DNA from: a virus
IMG/VR virus record: IMGVR_UViG_3300013101_000029
Location: 1-39,137 of that record
Reading direction: 5' to 3' (one strand)
DNA length: 39,137 bases
The notes under the pieces are model-generated. The model ran no database searches. It was not told the DNA's origin and saw only the letters and a list, made by a program, of their open reading frames with translations. The position numbers and the translations under genes are program-made. This document shows, one piece after another, positions 22,590 through 30,019 of this stretch; within the stretch, counting starts at the first letter, position 1; every line of letters starts with the position of its first letter.

Positions 22590-23380
22590 CCTCCTACTGG
22601 TGAATCAACTTCGCTGCCACACACATCTTCGTACGGACAATACGCGCACGCATCTCCGGCGATAGTGAGCGGGAACGAATTGGTTTCAACACAACGGTCC
22701 ATTTCGTTAACGGCGAGGAGTAGGCGCTTGTAGTCCTTTTCCTCACGGTAACCGGCTGAATACTTCTTGTTGTTCCGTGCGTGGAACCACCATCCTTGTC
22801 TCTTGTAGCCAGCATACTTATCGTAGGCGTCCTCAAAACCCGGAACGTCTGTCCAGAATTCTGGCCTCATAGTAGCGTATGCGTAGGCTGTGAACTGCAA
22901 GTTGTATCGCAGTTTTTCTGGAACTTTGGCACCCGTCTTGTAGTCCACGATTTCTAGCGTCTTGTTTCGTGGCCGTGCCCACACCTTATCTATGGTGCCC
23001 TCTAATTCGTGGTCACCGATAGGTACAACGAAATGTATCTCGGTGCCGATGAGGGTGCCGGACTTCCACGGCTGGAGTTCGTGGTACCTGCGTAGCATTT
23101 CCTTGCCACGCTTCCGTAGTCCCTCATGTGACGTACGGTTGTGGTAGAAGTCGATGGACAGACCCAACTTGTCGGGGTTGTCCCAGTAATAGTCGAAGGT
23201 TTTCTCAGCGAGGGCAAGGTTCCCACCGTACTCTTCATACACCTGGATAGCGAAATGCCATACGGAACCGAGGACAGTAAGCGACCCGTTTTTCTGAGGC
23301 GGGAGAAGAAGAACTTGCTCGTAATAGAACTGTCTCGCGCAGTCACCGAAAGTCTTCAGGGTTGATTGACGTACTCGCAT
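22586..23380 (-). CDS. Cas4/RecB-like PD-(D/E)XK nuclease with FeS cluster
   Basis: This 264-residue protein is a 5'-to-3' type DNA exonuclease by family. Motifs: Cys14 in FGDCARQF, His42 in GSVWHF, Asp131 in EGTIDKV, the core EIVDYKTG (Glu143, Asp146, Lys148) and Gln162 in QFTAYAYA. Cys245, Cys248 and Cys254 (CAYCPYEDVC) complete the AddB/Cas4-type 4Fe-4S site with Cys14. ATG 23380 is used since the family starts just before the QSTLKTF helix; TTG 23410 is possible. Its stop overlaps the Sak4 start (ATGA). With Sak4 and the SSB-like gene it forms a recombination module. Confidence 0.92.
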   Translation of the reverse strand: MRVRQSTLKTFGDCARQFYYEQVLLLPPQKNGSLTVLGSVWHFAIQVYEEYGGNLALAEKTFDYYWDNPDKLGLSIDFYHNRTSHEGLRKRGKEMLRRYHELQPWKSGTLIGTEIHFVVPIGDHELEGTIDKVWARPRNKTLEIVDYKTGAKVPEKLRYNLQFTAYAYATMRPEFWTDVPGFEDAYDKYAGYKRQGWWFHARNNKKYSAGYREEKDYKRLLLAVNEMDRCVETNSFPLTIAGDACAYCPYEDVCGSEVDSPVGG

Positions 23381-23446
23381 AGTGGCGACAGTACCACCCG
23401 ACTGTGACAAAAACGTGCCAATAAGGGCAGACCGCGAAAACTTTGC

Positions 23447-23719
23447 TTAACCTGGGAGGAGTTCCACGACGCGTTGAGCAATCTCTTCCGCCTTCAGCGA
23501 CTGAAGGAGTTTCATCTGCCCGCGCATCTCATCCATCTCGCGACGCATCTCCTTCATCTCTATGCGAAGGTCGTCAATCTTTTCACCGCGAGTGTCCACT
23601 AGGTCCTTCAATTCCTGATTATTAGATCGTTGCGTCTCTGATTTTAGATAAACTGCCGCACCAAAAACAACAACAGCGAAACCGATGACAGTGAATAGAA
23701 TCTGTATCCAGGGTGCCAT
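23447..23719 (-). CDS. Membrane protein with coiled coil, holin-associated
   Basis: This 90-residue protein starts at ATG 23719 (MAPWIQILF), with GAGGAG 9 bases upstream, and not at the earlier in-frame ATG. One membrane segment (IQILFTVIGFAVVVFGAAVYL, about 4-24) is followed by a coiled coil rich in Glu, Met and Arg (IDDLRIEMKEMRREMDEMRG). This fits small phage lysis proteins with one span and a cytoplasmic coil, such as an antiholin or second holin. It directly follows two other membrane genes. Confidence 0.75.
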   Translation of the reverse strand: MAPWIQILFTVIGFAVVVFGAAVYLKSETQRSNNQELKDLVDTRGEKIDDLRIEMKEMRREMDEMRGQMKLLQSLKAEEIAQRVVELLPG

Positions 23720-23985
23720 CAGTGGTTTCTCCTCGTTAACTGGTAAATGAAGCCCATATAAATTACGAGCCAACCGGCAATCGCATACTGGCCGATACTC
23801 ACAGCCAACCGGCTATACGTAATAACATGGACCGCTATCGCCAACGTGTAGATACCCCACAAGACAAAGATGAGAGCGCCGACCCCACAGAGATGCTGAT
23901 TCTTGCACCCGCAAGTAGCGACAATTGCTGTGATTGCCCCCGCCAGCAGAAACAAAGCACCCGCTATAAGGCCGAGCGAATCCAT
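23719..23985 (-). CDS. Three-pass membrane protein, probable lysis-cassette member
   Basis: This 88-residue protein begins at ATG 23985 in a one-base overlap. It has three hydrophobic segments: LIAGALFLLAGAITAIVA, VGALIFVLWGIYTLAIAVHV and IAGWLVIYMGFIYQL, with a CGCKNQHLC loop between the first two. Size and position between the r1t-type holin and the coiled-coil membrane protein suggest a second holin or regulator, but no signature is present. Confidence 0.7.
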   Translation of the reverse strand: MDSLGLIAGALFLLAGAITAIVATCGCKNQHLCGVGALIFVLWGIYTLAIAVHVITYSRLAVSIGQYAIAGWLVIYMGFIYQLTRRNH

Positions 23986-24266
23986 TACCCCTCGATGTCT
24001 ACGTAATCGTACGATTCCTCACCGGCACCGAACTGCGGAGTACCGGAAGTACCCGTATACGAACCGGCGATAGAGGTAAGCAATGAGACAACAGCCATTC
24101 CGACAGCGAGAATCGCTACCGTTCCTAGCTGTGAAGCTGCGCTACCCCAATCGTATTGAGAGGCAGACGAAAAGATTTCAGTCATAACGCCAGCAACCAA
24201 AAGTCCCTGCACGAAAGTCTTAATCATTCGCTCTGCCGCATCGCGCCAAAAAGCCGCTGTCCACAT
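23985..24266 (-). CDS. Holin, r1t type
   Basis: This 93-residue protein starts at ATG 24266 (MWTAAFWRDAAERMIKTFVQ), with AGAGG 7 bases upstream; the longer frame lacks a ribosome site. The N-terminus FWRDAAERxIKTFVQGLL matches the r1t holin family common in actinophages. Two membrane spans follow (LLVAGVMTEIF region and TVAILAVGMAVVSLLTSIAG) and then an acidic tail. It would form membrane pores to release the endolysin. It is first of three membrane genes. Confidence 0.85.
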   Translation of the reverse strand: MWTAAFWRDAAERMIKTFVQGLLVAGVMTEIFSSASQYDWGSAASQLGTVAILAVGMAVVSLLTSIAGSYTGTSGTPQFGAGEESYDYVDIEG

Positions 24267-24269
24267 ATC

Positions 24270-24299
24270 TATACCTCTAGATTGACTACTAGAATTGTA
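24270..24299 (-). promoter_or_regulatory. Possible promoter or operator before the holin gene
   Basis: On the minus strand TACAAT (24299-24294) resembles a -10 box. Just downstream lies TCTAG-ATTGACTA-CTAGA, a 5-base inverted repeat with two rare CTAG tetramers; a third CTAG lies slightly upstream. I see no convincing -35 box at 16-18 bases. The site sits in a 49-base gap, one of few in this arm. It is weak evidence for control of the lysis genes. Confidence 0.25.
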
Positions 24300-24315
24300 G
24301 CACAAATGTCGAGGT

Positions 24316-24702
24316 CTAGAACATTTCCCCTTCATCTGGATGCGGTATCGGTGGAGAAAAATCGACTAACGGATGACTGTCGCCAATCCTACCCATAATC
24401 ACCTGTCCGCTAGACATATCGTAGGCAATCAGATTACTAGCCATATCGCCAAAAAGAATGTAAACACGTTCACCGGCTTCGGATATACTCGTACGTCGCC
24501 GGTAAACAAACATATACGGATCAGTCGTAATAACTTCCGCCAAAACATCAGAACCAACAACCAACCGGAAGCTCGTTAACCTCGCACGTTCAATTTCTCC
24601 GTACAGGCCACCCTCGTCCTGCCGAAGAGTCTCATTTTCGCCCTCATAAACGGCTTCCCAAGACACGACGCCAGGGCCAGTACGAAGCCGATTAGGTTTC
24701 AT
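24316..24702 (-). CDS. Unknown 128-residue protein after tail-fibre genes
   Basis: It starts at ATG 24702 (MKPNRLRTGPGVV), overlapping the previous gene by 11 bases. An earlier in-frame extension is a hydrophobic artefact over the other gene. The product is beta-rich and ends with a proline-rich tail (PPIPHPDEGEMF). It may be a small virion protein because it closes the tail-fibre block. No family recognised. Confidence 0.65.
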   Translation of the reverse strand: MKPNRLRTGPGVVSWEAVYEGENETLRQDEGGLYGEIERARLTSFRLVVGSDVLAEVITTDPYMFVYRRRTSISEAGERVYILFGDMASNLIAYDMSSGQVIMGRIGDSHPLVDFSPPIPHPDEGEMF

Positions 24703-25243
24703 CGTACTGCCAAGTAAGCGTTTCTGTTGCCGAAGTACCAGCAGACGCCGTATTAATAACCTCAGCCTGATACACCACCAAATCACCGAAGTTGCCAGTC
24801 GATGGATTAGAAATAGTCCCAGTAACGGAAAGCGGAGCCGCGGAAGTTTTACTAAAGGCATCAACCGGAGCACCATCAAGGTCCGTAGACCCATTACCGT
24901 AATTCGCCACCGTCAATTGGTCGCCAGTTGTTCCGGTTGTTCCGGTGGCCTGATCGTAGACGTTAGCTGTTGCGACTTTCATCTCAACCCCGGTACCGTA
25001 AGATTTCGTTCCGTCCGTATACCATTTAATGTTGTCGATTGTGCCCGTAGGTGTGGCCGAACAATAAAGTTGAGTCACACACCAAAACGAATAGTTCGTT
25101 CCGGCAGCAGGAATCGGAATCGGATTCGAAGTCTCCGTTGTGTAGTGATTGTCCGAAGACGACAGTCTTGTATTGATCGAAGTAATGTCATTATTCGTTG
25201 GGGTAGACCCAGTTTGTCTCCGGACCTGTATCGTTGCAGCCAT
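24692..25243 (-). CDS. Probable tail or decoration protein
   Basis: This 183-residue protein is rich in Thr, Ser, Gly and Asn with alternating strands (TNYSFWCVTQLYCSATPTGTI, VEMKVATANVYDQATGTTGT), a beta-structured virion-like composition. AAGGG lies 6 bases before ATG 25243. It follows fibre genes on the same strand, so a minor structural role is likely. No enzymatic motif or named family is seen. Confidence 0.7.
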   Translation of the reverse strand: MAATIQVRRQTGSTPTNNDITSINTRLSSSDNHYTTETSNPIPIPAAGTNYSFWCVTQLYCSATPTGTIDNIKWYTDGTKSYGTGVEMKVATANVYDQATGTTGTTGDQLTVANYGNGSTDLDGAPVDAFSKTSAAPLSVTGTISNPSTGNFGDLVVYQAEVINTASAGTSATETLTWQYDET

Positions 25244-25255
25244 AACCGTCCCTTT

Positions 25256-25627
25256 CTAATAGATTATAAAATTGCCAACAGGTATACGTAAGATATCTCC
25301 AGACGCAGGACTAACCCCTGTCACCGAATCATAGAATAGCATATTGCCTCCCTGCCGACTGTCAACAAGGAATGCGTAAGTCAACAAACCCCACGAACCT
25401 TCTGGTGCCCACGAAACAAGGATATCGCTTGCCATAGCCGTCACATATTCGCCAAACGAAATCGGAATCCTGTTGTATCCCGCCGCAACAACCTCGCCAG
25501 TGAATAATCCCTCGTCACCTGGATTTGCGGACCCTAACCCAACGTATGAATCGGTGAACAACGGCATGTCAGTTTTATTAATCAACGCTTCGATCATCAA
25601 TTTTTTGGCATAAGTAGTAGCAGGCAT
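25256..25627 (-). CDS. Tail-fibre-related protein
   Basis: This 123-residue protein starts at ATG 25627 overlapping the previous stop (ATGA). The opening ATTYAKKLMIEALINKTD, followed by a VGLGSANPGDEG turn and a Gly/Phe-rich middle, matches a small phage tail family in which a beta domain follows an N-terminal helix. It lies between two fibre-like genes and may join fibre to baseplate. The family label is by pattern and context. Confidence 0.7.
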   Translation of the reverse strand: MPATTYAKKLMIEALINKTDMPLFTDSYVGLGSANPGDEGLFTGEVVAAGYNRIPISFGEYVTAMASDILVSWAPEGSWGLLTYAFLVDSRQGGNMLFYDSVTGVSPASGDILRIPVGNFIIY

Positions 25628-27711
25628 CAGTCTTTCCTCACGATCTTCCCAGTACCATAACGCAATTTTTGCCCTTCCTTGATTACCTCTATATCTGCAG
25701 CCTTAAGTAATTCGTAGCCTACGCCGACACCGAACGTTACATATATATCGACTGTTAAGTCAATATATTTGACCAATTGTATATCGGTCGTATGTGTGAC
25801 CTTGACCTGAGAAGATAGAGACATATCGGTCGTGTGGTCATGGCTTTCCCTGCCAACACAGACAACATCAGTCGTATGGTCAGAATATTGTGTGCCTCCC
25901 GCTGATTTCGTAATCAAATCTGACGTACTGGCTATTGGCAATGGGTTCAACACCATGTCGGTCGTATGCGTCGAACGCATAGATGGCGTATCTTTCAACG
26001 GCCAAACAATAAGTACGTCGGGAGCATAGGAAGCCTGACTATATCCGTCTGCAAGATACACAAAATCACTACCGTCAATGGTAATCATGCCGCCACCAAA
26101 AATAAGGCTATCGTTATAACCGTATGTGCCCGAATACGTTAGCGCCGTCATCGGATATGCCCACCCCCAAGCAGTCGTGGGATGGCTCCAGTTAACTCCT
26201 GTCGTTACTTCGCCACGAGGTTGTTGTGTCGCCCCAAGCATGTCTCTAACAATGTCGAAATTGTCTGAAAGTGTTTTCTGTGTATAAATATATGTGCCAA
26301 ATCCGTCGGTGACTGTATGCCCCCTGTCGCCAGGATTTGAGTAAGCCGTATCAGCCTCATTACGGAAAAAGTTCACATAACCATCAGAAGATTTAAACCC
26401 CAACATCGGGCCTTCCGGCCCATACGTATCACCATAGTTGTGATCTAAACCTTCGGTACTATTAAACGTGACAGAGGTTAAGGTCGGATTGGCCTCCGAT
26501 TTCCAAACATAATACGCGTGCTTATCCGGCGTTCCCGAAATACCACCCGCGTCATAGACATAAAAGTAATAACAATACAGGTCACTACCCACCGTGCGTG
26601 TCACACTATTGTCACCCTGAAATGCTTGTGTAGAGAAGGGGAGCGGCGACAACGATTGGATAGTATCGAAAACATTTGTATTGCTGATCGAGATATGATG
26701 TCCGACAAGAGAGCCAGTATATCCGGTGTCGAAGAAATGGCACCTATCGTCTTTACCCAAAAAAACTCGGGAGGTATCTCCGGGATACTGGGCTGTACGA
26801 TAATTTGTATAAGTATTCGTCCACGATGCGGACGTCCACGTATCCACACCCGTTCGCCTGCTGTATGTTGCAATAGACTCAGACAATGTACCATGCACAG
26901 TTACCGGCCCTGGGCGAAACACCACGACTTCGCCGGTTGAACGCACAACAAGATCAATCCACCCATCGTAATAAGTCGACACCTGATCGGTATGAATTGC
27001 TTCGTTCTCTACATCCCACGTTTCTGTTGACATGTCAAAACACGAATAATATGCACGCCATTCTTGGGTCTGATAATAATATCTCCCGTTGGCGTCAAGG
27101 AATGCCATATGCAATTTGTCATCAACCTGATATACGGCCACACAGTCAGTCATCTGCTTAGGCAGAAGATTCGGAGGTTCCTCCGTGTCATACCACTGCT
27201 GCAAGTCTCGCGTCTCAACTAGAAGAAACGCATTTGCGGCATTCTTTTTCGTGACGGCAACAGTTGAATAATTGACACGATTTACTTGCCAAACATTGTC
27301 AGACGAATCAACAAACAACGACGCGGAACGCGGATAATACGGACGCGAAATGTTTTCACCGAATCTTTGCCTATCGCCATCGTCTGGATAATCCCCGGCA
27401 TAGGGAAACCACATTTCATAATCCTGGGTTCCCGCTACCGGCGGAGACTGATCCCAATGCCTAACCGTAAGCTTATTACCAGCCCTCGCAGCGTATACGC
27501 CACCGCCAGTATCGCCAGTGGTGCGACGGCCTGACCCGTATAGGGCGTCCCAATCCTCGCTACTATCTAACGTCCATTCAGTCCAATCATTAACGAATCC
27601 GTCGAATGTGGGCCACCCGTCGCCGGAACCTTCGATCATTATGTCAACATCATGCCGAACCTGTCCAGGTCCGTCACATACTAGATTCGTTGTATGGGTT
27701 TTAGTTGCCAT
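25627..27711 (-). CDS. Large tail-fibre/adsorption protein with THTTD repeats
   Basis: This 694-residue protein opens with KTHTTNLVCDGPG and has a long middle of aromatic and acidic strands with recurrent beta-propeller-like turns (VYQVDDKLHMAFLDANGRYY). The C-terminal 115 residues carry four copies of an HTTD[MVI] motif, at about residues 582, 612, 627 and 640, each followed by a hydrophobic strand. ATG 27711 overlaps the upstream stop. I infer a receptor-binding or fibre role. The same motif occurs twice in the next upstream protein, so the two probably share an attachment or assembly unit. Confidence 0.75.
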   Translation of the reverse strand: MATKTHTTNLVCDGPGQVRHDVDIMIEGSGDGWPTFDGFVNDWTEWTLDSSEDWDALYGSGRRTTGDTGGGVYAARAGNKLTVRHWDQSPPVAGTQDYEMWFPYAGDYPDDGDRQRFGENISRPYYPRSASLFVDSSDNVWQVNRVNYSTVAVTKKNAANAFLLVETRDLQQWYDTEEPPNLLPKQMTDCVAVYQVDDKLHMAFLDANGRYYYQTQEWRAYYSCFDMSTETWDVENEAIHTDQVSTYYDGWIDLVVRSTGEVVVFRPGPVTVHGTLSESIATYSRRTGVDTWTSASWTNTYTNYRTAQYPGDTSRVFLGKDDRCHFFDTGYTGSLVGHHISISNTNVFDTIQSLSPLPFSTQAFQGDNSVTRTVGSDLYCYYFYVYDAGGISGTPDKHAYYVWKSEANPTLTSVTFNSTEGLDHNYGDTYGPEGPMLGFKSSDGYVNFFRNEADTAYSNPGDRGHTVTDGFGTYIYTQKTLSDNFDIVRDMLGATQQPRGEVTTGVNWSHPTTAWGWAYPMTALTYSGTYGYNDSLIFGGGMITIDGSDFVYLADGYSQASYAPDVLIVWPLKDTPSMRSTHTTDMVLNPLPIASTSDLITKSAGGTQYSDHTTDVVCVGRESHDHTTDMSLSSQVKVTHTTDIQLVKYIDLTVDIYVTFGVGVGYELLKAADIEVIKEGQKLRYGTGKIVRKD

Positions 27712-30008
27712 CAGAAGTTAGTTGGGTAATTAGAGCCATCACCTTGAGTGTGGTAGTGGCGGGTCGCATGGATTGCTTTTATATCTTTCGTTGAATCGTC
27801 AACATATAGCACTAACAGGTGGTTCAGCGCCGAGCCGTAATCACCATATGTGGTACTTATTTCTGCCTCTTTTGTTTCGTACTGACGATTCCACAGAATC
27901 GCTTGGGTTGTCCCGTTGTGCGATGCAACATTTCCAGAACTTATACTCCTGTCGACATACTGCCAAACATCATGTCGACCATATACGGTTTCCATAATAG
28001 ATAACTTGCCATCAGTGTCGGTTAACAACAACATCGGGTCTATTCCCTCGGCCTCGCCTGGCGTAGTGGGAAGATTGAACCCCAACTGATTCCGCGTACC
28101 CATCAACCGAGGCGTGGTCTGATGCTTCACTTCACAAATCAGGTAAGGATCATCTGCTGTCGTAAGGTAAACGCTTCCACCAGTAAGCGAATCGGTACCA
28201 ATATAGAACGAATTATATGTAATCGGAGTAACACCATTGTAGACAGTACCCATTGTGACAACCCACGGATCGGATTTAGTGCCAGCGCCAACCACGGTAG
28301 CAGTCGTAATTGCAGACATGCCCGTGATAGCTGACTGTACGGTGGCCGCGTTCGCGTTATGCGCGATAGCAGCAGATTCCGTATTGTATACATCGTGTGG
28401 ATATTTTAATGTAAACGTTCCACCCGATGCAGTCGTCCAAATCTCTTGAGTAGATAGTGGTTCTATCGTTTGGCCCATGAGGTAAGTGTTGGATGTTTCC
28501 TCTCTGGTCCAGAGAACATAGCGCGTCTGATGCACCATTCCGTACACTATGCCGACGATGCGCTCATCATACGTTGTATTGGAGGGGTCGAGATGTTGTG
28601 CGGGTGTATTGAACATATCGTGCGTGCCGAGAGAATACGGAGTTTGCCCATCGCTTGCCTTGTCACCCCATACGCCAACTTGATCTTCGTCGTACACCGC
28701 CCAAGTATGACACGCCTTGTCAACACCGTCCACGCTTTCATAGTTGACAAGTATGTTTGCACTAGATGCATATTTTTTTGTACTATAATCAGTGTCATTA
28801 TAGCCCATGACGTTAACGCGAACCCCCCACACGCTTGGTAGCGATGCGGGCGCATTCAACATTTTACGCATCTGTAGGCTAAGTCCATCCCTATTCGTAT
28901 CACCAGTTGTTTGGTCGCGACCCCATTTATTCATATACACTACATACGCCCAATAAGCACCATCAATAATCTCGTTATGGGTCGTATCCGATGCACCCAA
29001 CACATACCTACCACCATACACTTCACCATTAATGAGTTGCACCGCCATATATCCATATATTTCGTCGATATCATACGATGCTATTGCCGTATCGAAAGTC
29101 CATGACGGAGAATATGTAGCATAAACATAATCAGCAGCCTCAGGATCGGCATTACTCCACACGCGACACACCAACTTCTTGCCATCATCTGCCGCAACAG
29201 CCCAATTGGCAACAAAACTCTTAAACGAATCAACCATAACACCAGCAGGATTAGCAGCACCCGGCAACGTGATACCAGCGACAGTACCGCCAGGCAACGT
29301 ATACAAGTCAGTCGTATGGGAAACCGTAGACCGCAACACCATATCCGAGGTATGGGTTCGCTTGGGCTGGAAAATGTCGGAGAACTCGATAATACGTGGA
29401 TGTGACTCTGCACCCGACTCGGCATTACCGGCCTGCCACGACGTTTCGGTACCATCAGCAGAAAGCTTATAGGCAAGAATCGTACCGATATCACCATTAC
29501 CCTGCCCTGTATCGGGGTTCCCGCCAATGGTATATCCGGTAGTTGTAGAAGTAAGACCACCCGTATCGGCTTGTGCCGATACACAGAAACCGATAAGGAG
29601 ATTCCCCGCTGTTGCAGCAGCAATAGTACCCGAAGTTGGTGTTGCCGTATTCTCCCGAAGATAATTCAACGAAGTCGCAACATGTATAGGATTACTGTTC
29701 GACGGAATAAACGCCGAAATAACCCCAGCCCAATCCTCACTATCGCTAGTCCAGGTAAAATTAGAAGCAGCAACATCTGCCGAATCGGCAACCTTATAAC
29801 CAGACCAAGAAGTAAGGTTGTTACCAGTCGTCGTTCCCCAAGTAAAAAGCCGGGTCCAACCCGAAGGGTAAGTAGCCACCAAGTCGGGGTAGTCCTTACC
29901 AATGGCAGCAATCATCAAGTCACCGACAGCCAAACCAACCGGCTTGTTGATTACCAGTGACGTACCAACGTTTGTATTCTCTTGTGAATTCCTATGAGTG
30001 AGAGCCAT
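27711..30008 (-). CDS. Large minor tail/fibre protein
   Basis: This 765-residue protein starts at ATG 30008 with AAGGAG 6 bases upstream; GTG 30011 is discarded. The N-terminal 200 residues look like a lectin-type jelly roll seen in phage fibre proteins (INKPVGLAVGDLMIAAIG, then YPSGWTRLF). Next come RTHTSDMVL and SHTTDLYTL, and a central large domain rich in aromatic residues. Near residue 570 lies GGTFTL...VVGAGTKSDPWVV, a copy of a domain found twice in the next upstream protein. A role in host binding is inferred. Confidence 0.78.
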   Translation of the reverse strand: MALTHRNSQENTNVGTSLVINKPVGLAVGDLMIAAIGKDYPDLVATYPSGWTRLFTWGTTTGNNLTSWSGYKVADSADVAASNFTWTSDSEDWAGVISAFIPSNSNPIHVATSLNYLRENTATPTSGTIAAATAGNLLIGFCVSAQADTGGLTSTTTGYTIGGNPDTGQGNGDIGTILAYKLSADGTETSWQAGNAESGAESHPRIIEFSDIFQPKRTHTSDMVLRSTVSHTTDLYTLPGGTVAGITLPGAANPAGVMVDSFKSFVANWAVAADDGKKLVCRVWSNADPEAADYVYATYSPSWTFDTAIASYDIDEIYGYMAVQLINGEVYGGRYVLGASDTTHNEIIDGAYWAYVVYMNKWGRDQTTGDTNRDGLSLQMRKMLNAPASLPSVWGVRVNVMGYNDTDYSTKKYASSANILVNYESVDGVDKACHTWAVYDEDQVGVWGDKASDGQTPYSLGTHDMFNTPAQHLDPSNTTYDERIVGIVYGMVHQTRYVLWTREETSNTYLMGQTIEPLSTQEIWTTASGGTFTLKYPHDVYNTESAAIAHNANAATVQSAITGMSAITTATVVGAGTKSDPWVVTMGTVYNGVTPITYNSFYIGTDSLTGGSVYLTTADDPYLICEVKHQTTPRLMGTRNQLGFNLPTTPGEAEGIDPMLLLTDTDGKLSIMETVYGRHDVWQYVDRSISSGNVASHNGTTQAILWNRQYETKEAEISTTYGDYGSALNHLLVLYVDDSTKDIKAIHATRHYHTQGDGSNYPTNF

Positions 30009-30019
30009 CACTCACTCCT

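Noticed and set aside
24294-24322. Full sigma-70 promoter before the holin gene
   Set aside because: TACAAT is a fair -10 box but the hexamers 16-18 bases upstream (such as GTTCTA) are poor, so only a low-confidence regulatory note is kept.
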